DNA of 64,000 bases from Paracoccaceae bacterium (GCA_019454225.1 CP075370.1:1602001-1666000); one strand, 5' to 3'; positions 9,510 to 18,978 are shown, counted from the first letter of the stretch. The notes: a model not told the origin generated them from the letters alone. A program made the numbers and translations.

Positions 9510-10286
9510 ATGCACCTCGACGTGCTCGACCTGCGCAACTTCTACTACCGTACCCCGCTGGGCCGCGTGGCGCAGCGGGCGATCCGCGACCAGGTGGTGG
9601 CGATGTGGGGTGACCACAAGGGGCAATCGGTGGCGGGCTTCGGCTTTGCCGCGCCGCTGCTGCGGCCCTTCCTGCCCGATGCGGCGCGCGTCGTCGCCCT
9701 GATGCCGGCACCGCAGGGGGTGATGCCCTGGCCCGCCGGAATGGAGAACGTGTCGGTCCTGTGCGAGGAAACGCAGTGGCCGCTTGCGGGCGGGTCGATT
9801 GACAAGCTGGTGATGCTGCACGGGCTGGAAACCTCGGAACATCCCGGCGCGGTCCTGGACGAGGGCGCGCGGGTGCTGGCACCTGGCGGCCGGGCGCTGT
9901 TCGTGGTGCCCGCGCGTGGCGGCATCTGGGCGCGGGCCGATGGCACGCCCTTCGGTTTCGGGCGCCCCTACACCGCGCGCCAGCTGGAGGCGCAGCTTGT
10001 CCGGCACGGCTTTACCCCGGAGCGCAGCATCTCGGCGCTTTATGCGCCGCCGTCCCAGGCCCGGTTCTGGCTGCGCACGTCGGCCTTCTGGGAGCGGATG
10101 GGGCGCCGCGTGCTGCCATGGCGGGCGGGTGGCGTGCTGATGGTCGAGGCCACGAAACAGGTGTGGCAGCCGCGGCGCGGGGGGCTTGGCGCCACGGTGC
10201 GCAAGCCGCTGGGCGTGCTGGAGGGCATCGGCCAGCCGCGCCCGCAGCCCGCCCGGACGCCGGGGCTGGGCCGGATGGCGGAGTGA
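9510..10286 (+). CDS. Class I SAM-dependent methyltransferase-like protein
   Basis: This 258-residue cytoplasmic protein has the layout of a methyltransferase domain. [12 protein letters not shown] stretch stands where the SAM-binding Gly-rich loop should be, and a post-motif [20 protein letters not shown] corresponds to the motif around strand 5. The Gly-rich loop is degenerate compared with classic GxGxG, so activity is not certain. It sits opposite gloB, an association common in the family. The substrate is unknown. Confidence 0.72.
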   Translation: MHLDVLDLRNFYYRTPLGRVAQRAIRDQVVAMWGDHKGQSVAGFGFAAPLLRPFLPDAARVVALMPAPQGVMPWPAGMENVSVLCEETQWPLAGGSIDKLVMLHGLETSEHPGAVLDEGARVLAPGGRALFVVPARGGIWARADGTPFGFGRPYTARQLEAQLVRHGFTPERSISALYAPPSQARFWLRTSAFWERMGRRVLPWRAGGVLMVEATKQVWQPRRGGLGATVRKPLGVLEGIGQPRPQPARTPGLGRMAE

Positions 10287-10288
10287 AG

Positions 10289-10314
10289 GCGGGCCGGAGT
10301 GCACCCCGGCCCGC
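10289..10314. terminator. Bidirectional hairpin between convergent genes
   Basis: GCGGGCCGG pairs perfectly with CCGGCCCGC across an eight-base loop. It starts three bases after the methyltransferase stop and lies 18 bases before the permease stop on the other strand, as expected for a shared terminator. Confidence 0.6.
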
Positions 10315-10331
10315 GATCCGTGCCGGCCGCG

Positions 10332-11747
10332 TCAGTCGCCCAGATCCTCGGGCAGCAGCAGGTTCAGGACAATGGCGATGGCCGCCGCGGGCAGCAGACC
10401 CGAGGTCAGCAGGATCTGTGCCGTCCGCCCCATGTGCTGAAGCGCTGCGGGTTCCAGTTGCAGGCCGAGGCTGATCGACAGCGCGGTGGCGAAGATCACC
10501 ATGTTGCGGCGGTTCCACCGCACCTCGGACAGCATGTTGACACCGCTGGCGCAGACCATGCCGAACATCACGATCACTCCGCCGCCCAGCACGTTGATCG
10601 GCACGGTGTTGATCGCCGCGCCGATCTTCGGGATCAGGCCGCAGACGATCAGGAACACCGCGCCGATGGTCACGACATGGCGGCTCATCAGGCCCGTCAT
10701 GGCGATCAGGCCGACGTTCTGGCTGAACGAGGTGTTGGGCAGGCCACCGAAGACCCCGGCAATCGCCGTGCCCGCACCGTCGGCAAAGGTCGCGCCGGTG
10801 ATCTCGCGATCCGTGGCCTCGCGCCCGGCGCCGCCCTTGGTGATCCCCGAGGTATCGCCGACCGTCTCGATCGCCGAGACGATGGCCATGAAGCACATGC
10901 CAAGGATGATCGCGGTGTTGAACTCGAACCCCCACTTGAACGGCATCGGCGGCGCGAACACCCCGGCGCGCTCGATGGGCGTCAGGTTGACCTGGCCCAT
11001 GGCGAAGGCCACGACATAGCCCGCGATCAGGCCGATCAGGACGGCCGCGATGGCCATGAAGCCGCGTGCGAAGAACTTGACCGCCAGCGTGACCAGCACG
11101 ACGACGATGGCGGGCGCCCACATGGCAAGGCTGCCGAAACGCACCTGCGACCAGTCGACCGGCGTTCCGGCGGCCTGCGCGGCGGCGATGGCGCGCTGCC
11201 CCGCCTCAAGCGCGGGCACGCCGCCCGCCGCATACTGGATGCCGACCTTGACCAGTGCGAGGCCGATCATCAGCACGATCAGCCCGGTGACCAGCGGCGG
11301 CAGCGCATAGCGGATGCGCCCGACAAAGAACCCCAGACAGAAATGGAACAGGCCGCCGATCACGACGCCGGTCATCAGCCCTGCAAGACCCGCCGAACCC
11401 ATGCCCGCCACCGCCGGGATCATCACCGGGACAAAGGCGAAGGACGTGCCCTGCACGATGGGCAGCCTTGCCCCGACCGGGCCCATCCCGATGGTCTGGA
11501 ACAGCGTGGCGATGCCTGCGAACAGCATCGACATCTGGATCATGTAGGTCATGTCCGGAAAGCCGAGGGCCGCCTGATCGGACCCGAATCCGATCCCGGC
11601 TGCGCCGCAGACGATGATGGCGGGCGTGACGTTCGAGACGAACATCGCCAGAACGTGCTGGATGCCCAGCGGAACCGCCTGGGCAAGCGGGGGCATGTAG
11701 TCGGGGTCGCGCATTTCCTGCGCGGACCCCAGCGAGGTCGCGGTCAT
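10332..11747 (-). CDS. NCS2-family purine permease (urate/xanthine)
   Basis: This 471-residue inner-membrane protein has about 12-14 hydrophobic segments and belongs to the nucleobase:cation symporter-2 (XanQ/UacT/PucK) family. The family signature is seen in the QNVGLIAMTG segment and in the nearby GVFGGLPNTSFSQ stretch. It is the last gene of the run puuE-uraD, allE, allA, permease, all read leftwards. The context therefore points to uptake of urate or xanthine rather than uracil. The exact substrate cannot be read from the sequence alone. Confidence 0.88.
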   Translation of the reverse strand: MTATSLGSAQEMRDPDYMPPLAQAVPLGIQHVLAMFVSNVTPAIIVCGAAGIGFGSDQAALGFPDMTYMIQMSMLFAGIATLFQTIGMGPVGARLPIVQGTSFAFVPVMIPAVAGMGSAGLAGLMTGVVIGGLFHFCLGFFVGRIRYALPPLVTGLIVLMIGLALVKVGIQYAAGGVPALEAGQRAIAAAQAAGTPVDWSQVRFGSLAMWAPAIVVVLVTLAVKFFARGFMAIAAVLIGLIAGYVVAFAMGQVNLTPIERAGVFAPPMPFKWGFEFNTAIILGMCFMAIVSAIETVGDTSGITKGGAGREATDREITGATFADGAGTAIAGVFGGLPNTSFSQNVGLIAMTGLMSRHVVTIGAVFLIVCGLIPKIGAAINTVPINVLGGGVIVMFGMVCASGVNMLSEVRWNRRNMVIFATALSISLGLQLEPAALQHMGRTAQILLTSGLLPAAAIAIVLNLLLPEDLGD

Positions 11748-11831
11748 GGCTTGATCCTTTCCCTGGGGGACATGTTGTTCTCGCCGTCTCCGCTCCCTCC
11801 CCCCGGAGGCGGTCCGGTCAGGTGGCGCCGG

Positions 11832-12305
11832 TCAGGGCGCCGTCACCGTCCACGGTTCCGTGAACCGGTGTTCTTCGAGGTTCGTGCCCGGTCCGATGCG
11901 ATCGACCACGGCAAACAGTCCGGGCGCATGAAGCGGCGTCAACACGCCGTGCCAGGTTCCGCGGTTCAGGTTGATGCCCTGCGCGCCATTCGTCATGAAG
12001 GCCAGCGGCTCTGCCTGCGGATCGGGCGCCACGATGACCAGAAAGGGATGCTGCGTCATCGGCAGGAAGGCCTGGCTGCCCTCGGGGTGGCGCTCGATCA
12101 GGTCGAAGGCGTAGGGCAGGGCCCTGGGTTCGGCGTGAAAGACCGAGATGCCCGCCCGCCCGTCCGCGAAGTCGAGCGTCGCGCGGTCGTGATGGCGGCG
12201 GCAGAGCCCGGCGTTGATCAGGCGGAATTCGCACGCCGCATCCAGCACCTGGCCATAGGGTGCGAAGGCGGCGGCGGTCAGGGGGGCAGGGCGGATTGTC
12301 TTCAT
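11832..12305 (-). CDS. allA: Ureidoglycolate lyase
   Basis: AllA cleaves (S)-ureidoglycolate to glyoxylate and urea, the last step of allantoin breakdown. The 157-residue product shows the cupin-like AllA pattern with the conserved LNRGTWHGVLTPL segment and an early FAPYGQV segment. I chose the ATG at 12305 (MKTIRP), because the upstream extension of the frame is Arg-rich and has no homology. It follows allE by 49 bases in the same direction, so it is probably in the same transcript. Its length is normal for the family. Confidence 0.93.
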   Translation of the reverse strand: MKTIRPAPLTAAAFAPYGQVLDAACEFRLINAGLCRRHHDRATLDFADGRAGISVFHAEPRALPYAFDLIERHPEGSQAFLPMTQHPFLVIVAPDPQAEPLAFMTNGAQGINLNRGTWHGVLTPLHAPGLFAVVDRIGPGTNLEEHRFTEPWTVTAP

Positions 12306-12354
12306 GCCGGGCGCCCGTCCGCTGTCGCCGTCCGCCCTGCGGCGCCTGCGCGGG

Positions 12355-13197
12355 TCACCTTGCCCCCCTGTCGGCCAGCGCCCCGCGCAGGTTGGCGTGA
12401 CGGTTGACATCCTTGTAGAGCAGATAGCGGAACCGCCCCGGCCCCCCGGCATAGCAGGCCTGCGGGCAGAAGGCGCGCAGCCACATGTAGTCGCCCGTCT
12501 CGACCTCGACCCAGTCGCGGTTCAGCCGGTAGACGGCCTTGCCCTCGAGCACATAGAGACCGTGTTCCATCACATGCGTCTCCTCGAAGGGGATCAGCCC
12601 GCCGGGTTCGAAGGTGACGATGTTGACATGCATGTCATGGCGCAGGTCGTCATGGGCCACGAAACGGCTGGTCGCCCAGCGACCCTGCGTGCCCGGCATC
12701 GCCCCCGGCGTGACGTGCTGTTCGTTGGTGACGAAGGCGGGCGGCGGCGTCAGGCCGGGGGCGGGTTGCCACAGCTTGCGGATCCAGTGGAAACCGGCGG
12801 GCGTGGTGCCACCGTTGCGCAGCCGCCAGGGGGTGCCGGGGGGCAGATAGGCATAGCCGCCGGGCGCGAGGGCATGGGTTTCGTCGCCGATTGTCAGCGT
12901 CGGGCGACCCGTCGTGACAAAGATCACGCCCTGCGCGCCGTCCTCGGGTTCGGGCGCATCCGACCCGCCGCCCGGGGCCACGTCCATCACGTAGTGCGAG
13001 AAGGTCTCGGAAAAGCCGGTCATCGGGCGGGCGATGATCCAGGCGCGCGTCGCGTCCCATCCGGGCAGATAGCTGGTCACGATGTCCGACATGACGCCGC
13101 GCGGGATCACCGCATAGGCCTCGGTGAACACGGCCCGCCCGGTGTGCAGCGCGGTCTGTGGCGGCAGCCCGTCGGCGGGCAGCGCGTAGCTTGTCAT
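12355..13197 (-). CDS. allE: (S)-Ureidoglycine aminohydrolase, bicupin
   Basis: This enzyme converts (S)-ureidoglycine to (S)-ureidoglycolate and ammonia. The 280-residue protein has two cupin halves. The second carries the metal-binding pattern in FEETHVMEHGLYVLEG, and the WIRKLWQP and RYLLYKDVNRH segments are characteristic of the UGlyAH family. Its start codon overlaps the stop of the puuE-uraD fusion by four bases (ATGA), so translation is coupled. It works directly before AllA in the pathway. Confidence 0.93.
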   Translation of the reverse strand: MTSYALPADGLPPQTALHTGRAVFTEAYAVIPRGVMSDIVTSYLPGWDATRAWIIARPMTGFSETFSHYVMDVAPGGGSDAPEPEDGAQGVIFVTTGRPTLTIGDETHALAPGGYAYLPPGTPWRLRNGGTTPAGFHWIRKLWQPAPGLTPPPAFVTNEQHVTPGAMPGTQGRWATSRFVAHDDLRHDMHVNIVTFEPGGLIPFEETHVMEHGLYVLEGKAVYRLNRDWVEVETGDYMWLRAFCPQACYAGGPGRFRYLLYKDVNRHANLRGALADRGAR

Positions 13198-14597
13198 GGC
13201 AGCATGTCCTTCAGGCGCAGTTCGGCGATCCGCTCGACCTGCGCACAGGCGGTGGCAAACTCGGTTTCGGTGTCGTTCGCGATGCGGCGGCGGAAGGCCG
13301 CAAGGATGGTGTCGCGGGTGTTGTCGCGCACCGCGATGATGAAGGGAAAGCCGTGGCGCGCGACATAGTCGGCGTTCAGCCGCTGGAAGGTCGCGCGGTC
13401 GTCGTCGGTCAGCGCGTCAAGTGCTGCAGAGGCCTGTTCGGCGGTCGACTCGGCCGTCAGCCTCCGCGCCTGTGCCAGCTTGCCGGCCAGATCGGGGTGG
13501 GCGCGCAGCACGCCCAGGCGTTCGTCGCGGCTGGCCGAACGGAACGCGCGGGCCAGCGCGTTGTGCAGCCCCGTGGCGGTGTCATGCGCGGGTCCGAGTT
13601 CCAGCCCGTGCGCGCGCTCGGCGATCCAGGGCGAATGTTCGAACACGCCTCCGAAACGGGCGACAAAGGCCGTGCGGTCCATCCGCGAGGGCCGTTCGCG
13701 CCGCACCGGCGGGTTCTCGCGCGCCCAGTGGGCGGCGATCTGGCCGCGCGTTGCAAACCACGCGCCCCCCTTCTGCGCGGCATGGTCGAGGAACCGCGCC
13801 AGACCCGCGATCTTGCCCGGGCGGCCGATCAGGCGGCAGTGCAATCCGACCGAGAACATCCGGCCGCCTTCGGAATGCAGGACGTCGAAACTGTCGCAGA
13901 GGTAGTCGCCGAACTCGCGCCCCGTGACATAGCCCGGCGCCGTCGCAAAGCGCATGTCGTTGGCTTCCAGCGTGTAGGGGATCACCAGTTGGTCGCGGCC
14001 GCCGATGTCGGTCCAGTAGGGCAGGTCATCGTCATAGGTGTCGGAAATCCAGTCGAACTGACCGGTCTCTGCTGTCAGCCGGACGGTGTTGACCGAGCAT
14101 CGCCCGGTGTACCAGCCGCGCGGCGGTTCGCCGGTCACCTCGGCATGCAGGCGGATGGCCTCGGCGATCTGGCGGCGCTCCTCGTCTTCCGGCATGTCGC
14201 GGTGATCGACCCATTTCAGCCCGTGCGACGCGATTTCCCATCCCGCGGACTTCATCGCCGCCACCTGGCCCGGGGCGCGGGCCAGCGCGCTGGCCACGCC
14301 ATAGATCGTGACGGGCAGGCCGCGCGTCGTGAACAGGCGATGCAGGCGCCAGAAACCCGCACGCGCGCCATAGTCGTAGATCGATTCCATGTTCCAGTGG
14401 CGCATCCCCGGCCAGGGCGCCGCGCCCGCGATGTCGGACAGGAACGCCTCGGACTGGCCGTCGCCGTGCAGGATGCTGTTTTCGCCGCCCTCCTCATAGT
14501 TCAGCACCAGACTGACCGCGACGCGGGCATCGCCAGGCCAGCGGGCATCGGGCGGGGTGGGGCCGTGACCATGGAAATCGCGGGGATAGCGCAGCAA
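13194..14597 (-). CDS. puuE: Allantoinase (PuuE type) fused to OHCU decarboxylase
   Basis: This is a 467-residue two-domain protein. Residues 1 to about 300 are a polysaccharide-deacetylase-like, metal-independent allantoinase (PuuE): LVLNYEEGGENS, the ASHGLKW segment and the YTGRCSVNT segment are family hallmarks. Residues from about 305 to 467 are an OHCU decarboxylase (UraD), with the AHPDLAGKLA motif and the GFPFIIAVRDN segment. The fusion covers decarboxylation of OHCU to (S)-allantoin and hydrolysis of allantoin to allantoate. It is the first gene of the leftward operon with allE, allA and the permease. The domain order here places the later pathway step first. Confidence 0.95.
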   Translation of the reverse strand: MLRYPRDFHGHGPTPPDARWPGDARVAVSLVLNYEEGGENSILHGDGQSEAFLSDIAGAAPWPGMRHWNMESIYDYGARAGFWRLHRLFTTRGLPVTIYGVASALARAPGQVAAMKSAGWEIASHGLKWVDHRDMPEDEERRQIAEAIRLHAEVTGEPPRGWYTGRCSVNTVRLTAETGQFDWISDTYDDDLPYWTDIGGRDQLVIPYTLEANDMRFATAPGYVTGREFGDYLCDSFDVLHSEGGRMFSVGLHCRLIGRPGKIAGLARFLDHAAQKGGAWFATRGQIAAHWARENPPVRRERPSRMDRTAFVARFGGVFEHSPWIAERAHGLELGPAHDTATGLHNALARAFRSASRDERLGVLRAHPDLAGKLAQARRLTAESTAEQASAALDALTDDDRATFQRLNADYVARHGFPFIIAVRDNTRDTILAAFRRRIANDTETEFATACAQVERIAELRLKDMLP

Positions 14598-14631
14598 GGC
14601 GGCCTCCTGTCATTTTGGATGACGGTAGGGC

Positions 14632-14666
14632 AGAAATCGCGGGGGCGGTTTCAAATTTTCCGCGAA
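14632..14666. promoter_or_regulatory. Candidate operator shared with the puuD promoter
   Basis: The divergent region between puuE and uraH contains GAAA, twelve bases, then TTTCAA, followed five bases later by CCGCGAA. The puuD/LysR intergenic region has the same TTTCAA followed six bases later by CCGCGAA, downstream of a perfect inverted repeat. The resemblance suggests that one LysR regulator acts on both promoters. The left half-site is imperfect here. Confidence 0.45.
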
Positions 14667-14745
14667 GGTCCTTATCGGCGCCGCGGCAGTCGCGCGGTGG
14701 GGCGGTCGCGCATAGACTGCCCGGGAAACGGTCGGAGGATGGATG

Positions 14746-15105
14746 ATGGCGGACGGACGGTTGACCACGCATGTGCTGGACACCGCGCGGGGAAAACCCG
14801 CGGCGGGCGTGCGGATCGCGCTTTACCGGGTGTCAGGCAACAGCCACCGCAAGATCGCCGAGACGGTGACCAATGCCGACGGGCGCACCGACGCGCCGAT
14901 GCTGGCAGGTGCGGCGCTGACGGCGGGGACCTATGAACTGGTGTTTTTCGCGGGCGACTATCTGCGGGCGTCGGGGCAGGCGGGCGGCGGGTTGCTGTTT
15001 CTCGACGAAATCCCGATCCGGTTCGGCGTGCCGGATGCGGCGCAGCACTATCATGTTCCGCTGCTGATCTCGCCCTTCGCCTATTCGACCTACCGGGGCA
15101 GCTGA
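14746..15105 (+). CDS. uraH: 5-Hydroxyisourate hydrolase
   Basis: This transthyretin-related enzyme hydrolyses 5-hydroxyisourate, the product of urate oxidation, to OHCU. The roughly 119-residue product has the [15 protein letters not shown]-terminal motif, with the active-site histidine, and ends in YRGS, the C-terminal tetrapeptide that marks HIU hydrolases. Two ATG codons are possible; the one at 14746 is better spaced from the CGGAGG site. It is divergent from puuE-uraD, which acts on its product. Confidence 0.95.
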   Translation: MADGRLTTHVLDTARGKPAAGVRIALYRVSGNSHRKIAETVTNADGRTDAPMLAGAALTAGTYELVFFAGDYLRASGQAGGGLLFLDEIPIRFGVPDAAQHYHVPLLISPFAYSTYRGS

Positions 15106-15175
15106 CAGCAGGCGGCTTGCGGTGGGCCGTGCCATCGGGTCTGTTGCGCGGGACGACACATGATGGAGCCTGCCG

Positions 15176-16687
15176 ATGCCACCCTGCAACCGAACGCTTG
15201 CCCTGGCGCTGCTGTTCCTGGCCGCAGGCACCACGGCGCGGGCCGACCTGACGGCGGATGACGTCTGGCAATCCTGGCGGGATGGCGCGGCGGCTGCCGG
15301 GCTGACCGTCGCGGCCGATTCGGCCGCACGCGACGGGGCGGCGCTGCGGCTGGCCGGGGTGTCGGTGCTGCGGGCAGGCGGGCCGCAGGTGAACATCGCC
15401 GAGATCGTGCTGACCGAAGGGGCGGATGGCAGCGTCTCTGCCGCATTTCCCGATGCGGTGGCGATGATCCTGTCACCGGAAAACGGCACGGCGGGGTTCA
15501 GCCTAGCACAGCAGGGGATGACGCTCATCCTGCGCGAGGGGCAGGCCACCGGCGGGATGGTGTATGACCTGTCGGCCGACCGGCTGGAGGGCACATTCAC
15601 CGCGAAGGACGGGGATCGCGCGCAAGGCGACGAGTTCATCGTGAACTTCGGGCTGGGCATTCACGGGTTTACCCTGAAGGCCGAGACGACCCCGGGCGAG
15701 AAGACGCGCACGCGGGCCGAGATTGTTGCGACGAGCCTCGACTATGATCTGACCATGGCGTCGCAGATCCTCGGCAGCAATTCGGCACAGACCAGTCGCA
15801 GCGCGGATGTGACGATCGGGCTGGATCTTTCGGTGCCTGCCACGGCGCCGCTTCTGGCGATGCGGGGCCCCGACGATCTGGCCCGCGCATTGCAGGACGG
15901 CATGGCGGCTCGCCTGGATTTCGAACAGGGCGTGACGGTGCAGACCGATGCCACGAAGGACCGCGTGATGGAGTACGACATCCGCATCTCCACGCAGCCC
16001 GGAATGTCGGTCGCCACGCTGGACCGGACCGGCATGTCCATCGAAGGAAGCGTTTCGGGCGGCACCGTCGGGGGAACCGTTGGCGGGCTGCCCGAAGGCG
16101 GGTTCGATGCGAGCTTCGGGGCGTTTGACCTTCTGTTCCGCATGCCGCTGATCGCCAATTCCGGGCCGGACCCGTTTGCGCTGCGCATGTCATGGGCCGA
16201 CATCGCGTTGGGCGATGCTGTCTGGGATCTGTTCGACGCCGGCCGCGTGTTCCCGCGCGATGCCGCGTCGTTCGAGATCGACGTCGCGGGCAAGGCCCGG
16301 CTTGATCTTCTCGGGCTTGTTGCCGACGATCTGGCCGGGACCGGGCCCGATCCGGCGCGGACGCCGGAAATCCTGTCGCTGGATCTGCACAGCATCGCCC
16401 TTTCGCTCGCCGGTGCCGCTGTGGCGGGGCAGGGCGCGTTCACCTTTGCGACAGCCCCGGGCGGGGCGCCCGTGCCGGATGGCCGGATGACAATTGACCT
16501 GACCGGCGCCAATGCGCTGCTGGACGGGGCGGTGGCGGCCGGGCTGGCCAGTGCCGACGATGTCGGCGGCGCGCGGATGATGCTTGGCATGTTCATGCGG
16601 CCCGGGGCGGGCGATGACAGCCTGACCTCCGAGATCGAGGCACGCCCGGACGGTTCGATCCATGTGAACGGGATGAAGATGCGCTAG
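15176..16687 (+). CDS. DUF2125 domain-containing exported protein
   Basis: This 503-residue protein has a clean signal peptide (about residues 1-22, with a run of Leu/Ala ending in ARA). It is a beta-rich, low-Cys protein of the longer DUF2125 type, with Gly/Asp-rich segments such as SGGTVGGTVGGLPEGG. It follows uraH by about 70 bases but has no evident link to purine breakdown; members of this family occur widely in Rhodobacterales without known function. It converges with the LysR gene with six bases between them. Confidence 0.8.
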   Translation: MPPCNRTLALALLFLAAGTTARADLTADDVWQSWRDGAAAAGLTVAADSAARDGAALRLAGVSVLRAGGPQVNIAEIVLTEGADGSVSAAFPDAVAMILSPENGTAGFSLAQQGMTLILREGQATGGMVYDLSADRLEGTFTAKDGDRAQGDEFIVNFGLGIHGFTLKAETTPGEKTRTRAEIVATSLDYDLTMASQILGSNSAQTSRSADVTIGLDLSVPATAPLLAMRGPDDLARALQDGMAARLDFEQGVTVQTDATKDRVMEYDIRISTQPGMSVATLDRTGMSIEGSVSGGTVGGTVGGLPEGGFDASFGAFDLLFRMPLIANSGPDPFALRMSWADIALGDAVWDLFDAGRVFPRDAASFEIDVAGKARLDLLGLVADDLAGTGPDPARTPEILSLDLHSIALSLAGAAVAGQGAFTFATAPGGAPVPDGRMTIDLTGANALLDGAVAAGLASADDVGGARMMLGMFMRPGAGDDSLTSEIEARPDGSIHVNGMKMR

Positions 16688-16693
16688 GCGCGG

Positions 16694-17635
16694 TCAATCC
16701 GCCGCCTTCACGGGATCGGGCCCCGCGACCTGCGCTGCCAGATCGGCCCTGATGCGCGGGATCACATAGTCGGTGAACAGGCGGATCTTCGGGTCCTTCA
16801 GCCGCCGGTGCTGGGTCAGGCAGGTCAGTTGCACGGGCAGGGGCGGCGTTGCCGCCGCCACCGGAACCAGGGCGCCGGACCGCAGGTGGTCGGCCACCTC
16901 GAACAGCGGCTTCAGCACGATCCCCCGCCCGTCCAGGGCCCAGGCCGTCAGCACGTCGCCGTCGTCGGATTCGAACGGACCCGCAATCTCGAACCGCCGG
17001 GGGCCCTCGGGCGTCACGAGCGTCCACTGGAATTCACGCGCACCCGGAAACCGCAGGTTCAGGCAATCATGCCGGTCGGTCACGAGTGCCGCGCCATCCG
17101 CCGGCATGCCCCGCCGCGCGACATAGGCCGGCGCCGCGCAGAGCAGCCGCGGGCAATCGGCGACAAGCCGCATCTTGAGCGTGGAATCCTCCAGCATCCC
17201 AAGGTGAAACGCCATGTCCAGCCCCTCGGCCGTGACATCCACGTTGCGGTCTGACAGGCGCAGGCGAATGTCGATCTGGGGATAGAGATCCTTGAAGGCG
17301 GGCACATGCGGGGCGACGAAACGGCGGCCGACGCCAAGCGGCGCGGCGACAAAGATCGTGCCGCGCGGGTTCTGGCCGACGTCCATGACCGCGGCTTCGG
17401 CCTCCTCGATCGCGTCCAGCACCTTCTGCGCGCCGTCATAGAACAGGCGGCCGTTCTCGGTCGGTTGCAGGCTGCGGGTCGTGCGGTTGAACAGCCGCAC
17501 GCCCAGGTGCTTTTCAAGTTCGGAGATTCGGGCCGAGGCAACGGCAGCCGAGGTGCGCTGATCCCGCGCGGCCGCACTCATGCTGCCCAATTCGTAGACT
17601 CGCACGAACATCCGCAAGGTGGCGACGTAGGACAT
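16694..17635 (-). CDS. LysR-family transcriptional regulator
   Basis: This 313-residue regulator has an N-terminal winged helix-turn-helix (about residues 1-60: AAARDQRTSAAVASARISELEK and then LGVRLFNRTTRSL) and a type-2 periplasmic-binding-like effector domain. It is transcribed divergently from puuD across 109 bases that contain a perfect TTGAAA-N11-TTTCAA palindrome. It is therefore the likely regulator of urate catabolism, with urate or a breakdown product as the inferred inducer. The effector itself cannot be read from the sequence. Confidence 0.9.
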   Translation of the reverse strand: MSYVATLRMFVRVYELGSMSAAARDQRTSAAVASARISELEKHLGVRLFNRTTRSLQPTENGRLFYDGAQKVLDAIEEAEAAVMDVGQNPRGTIFVAAPLGVGRRFVAPHVPAFKDLYPQIDIRLRLSDRNVDVTAEGLDMAFHLGMLEDSTLKMRLVADCPRLLCAAPAYVARRGMPADGAALVTDRHDCLNLRFPGAREFQWTLVTPEGPRRFEIAGPFESDDGDVLTAWALDGRGIVLKPLFEVADHLRSGALVPVAAATPPLPVQLTCLTQHRRLKDPKIRLFTDYVIPRIRADLAAQVAGPDPVKAAD

Positions 17636-17664
17636 GGGCCGTCCTTCCGATTATCCGGGCGGGT

Positions 17665-17687
17665 TTGAAAGTGATCCGGCATTTCAA
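17665..17687. promoter_or_regulatory. LysR-type operator between LysR gene and puuD
   Basis: A perfect inverted repeat, TTGAAA then eleven bases then TTTCAA, lies in the divergent intergenic region, 57 bases before the puuD start. It fits the T-N11-A rule for LysR binding sites. A CCGCGAA element follows six bases later, as also seen upstream of puuE. Confidence 0.65.
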
Positions 17688-17744
17688 GGATTACCGCGAA
17701 AGTGCGCGCCGGTATAGCCTTGCGGAGAAAGCGGAGGGCTGACG

Positions 17745-18974
17745 ATGTACGACTGGGCCGTGATGTGGGAATGGGTCGAGATCGGGGTGCGGTGGCTGCA
17801 TGTCATCACGGCCATCGCCTGGATCGGATCGTCGTTCTACTTCATCGCGCTCGATCTCGGGCTGCGCAAGACGCCCAGCCTGCCGCCGCTGGCGCATGGC
17901 GAGGAATGGCAGGTTCACGGGGGCGGTTTCTACCACATCCAGAAATATCTGGTTGCCCCCGCGATGATGCCGGAGCACCTGACCTGGTTCAAATGGGAAA
18001 GCTATGCCACCTGGCTGTCGGGCTTTGCCATGCTGGTGCTGGTCTACTATCTGGGGGCCGAGCTCTACCTGATCGACCCCAATGTGATGGATCTGGCGGT
18101 CTGGCAGGCGGTGGCGATCTCGCTGGCCTCGCTGGCCTTCGGATGGGCGGCCTATGACACGCTGTGCCGGGTGTTCGTCAAGGCGAACCAGACGGTGCTG
18201 ATGGTCGCGCTGTTCGTCGTGCTGGTGGGGATGGCCTGGTTCTATGCGCAGGTGTTCTCGGGCCGGGCGGCGCTGCTGCACCTGGGGGCCTTTACCGCCA
18301 CGATCATGTCGGCCAACGTCTTCATGGTGATCATGCCGAACCAGCGGATCGTGGTGGCCGACCTCAAGGCCGGGCGCACGCCCGACGCCAAGTACGGCAA
18401 GATCGCCAAGCAGCGCAGCACGCACAACAACTACCTGACGCTGCCGGTGCTGTTCCTCATGCTGTCGAACCACTATCCGCTTGTCTTTGCCACGAAATAC
18501 AACTGGATCATCGCCAGCCTCGTGTTCCTGATGGGCGTCACCATCCGGCACTGGTTCAACACCAAGCACGCCCGGGCGGGCAACCCGCACTGGACCTGGG
18601 GTCTGACCGCGATCCTGTTCCTCGTCATCGCCTGGCTGTCGACGGCGCCGATGCGGGCCACGGCGCCCGACGACGTGTCGGCCCTGCCGCCCGCCGCCGC
18701 GCGGATGGCCGCCGCGCCGGGCTTCGAGCATGTGACCGACATCGTGCTGGGCCGCTGTTCGATGTGCCATGCGGCCGAACCGAACTGGGAAGGGATGCTG
18801 TGGCCGCCCAAGGGTGTGGTGCTGGAAACCCCCGCGCAGATCGCCACCGAGGCGCGGCGCATCTACATGCAGTCGGGCATCAGCCACGCCATGCCGCCCG
18901 GGAACCTCAGCTGGATGGAGGATGACGAACGGGCCGCCATCGTCCGGTGGTTCCGCGCGGGCGGCGCAGGCTAG
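17745..18974 (+). CDS. puuD: Membrane urate oxidase PuuD with cytochrome c domain
   Basis: PuuD oxidises urate to 5-hydroxyisourate at the membrane and passes electrons to the respiratory chain instead of to oxygen. The 409-residue protein has about eight or nine hydrophobic segments in the N-terminal 310 residues (the PuuD/DUF989 region, including WLHVITAIAWIGSSFYF). A C-terminal cytochrome c domain carries the haem-binding motif CSMCH at residues 338-342 and a downstream GISHAMPPGN that supplies the axial methionine. A GGAGGG ribosome site precedes the ATG. It completes the route from urate together with uraH and the puuE-uraD fusion. Confidence 0.94.
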   Translation: MYDWAVMWEWVEIGVRWLHVITAIAWIGSSFYFIALDLGLRKTPSLPPLAHGEEWQVHGGGFYHIQKYLVAPAMMPEHLTWFKWESYATWLSGFAMLVLVYYLGAELYLIDPNVMDLAVWQAVAISLASLAFGWAAYDTLCRVFVKANQTVLMVALFVVLVGMAWFYAQVFSGRAALLHLGAFTATIMSANVFMVIMPNQRIVVADLKAGRTPDAKYGKIAKQRSTHNNYLTLPVLFLMLSNHYPLVFATKYNWIIASLVFLMGVTIRHWFNTKHARAGNPHWTWGLTAILFLVIAWLSTAPMRATAPDDVSALPPAAARMAAAPGFEHVTDIVLGRCSMCHAAEPNWEGMLWPPKGVVLETPAQIATEARRIYMQSGISHAMPPGNLSWMEDDERAAIVRWFRAGGAG

Positions 18975-18978
18975 CCCG

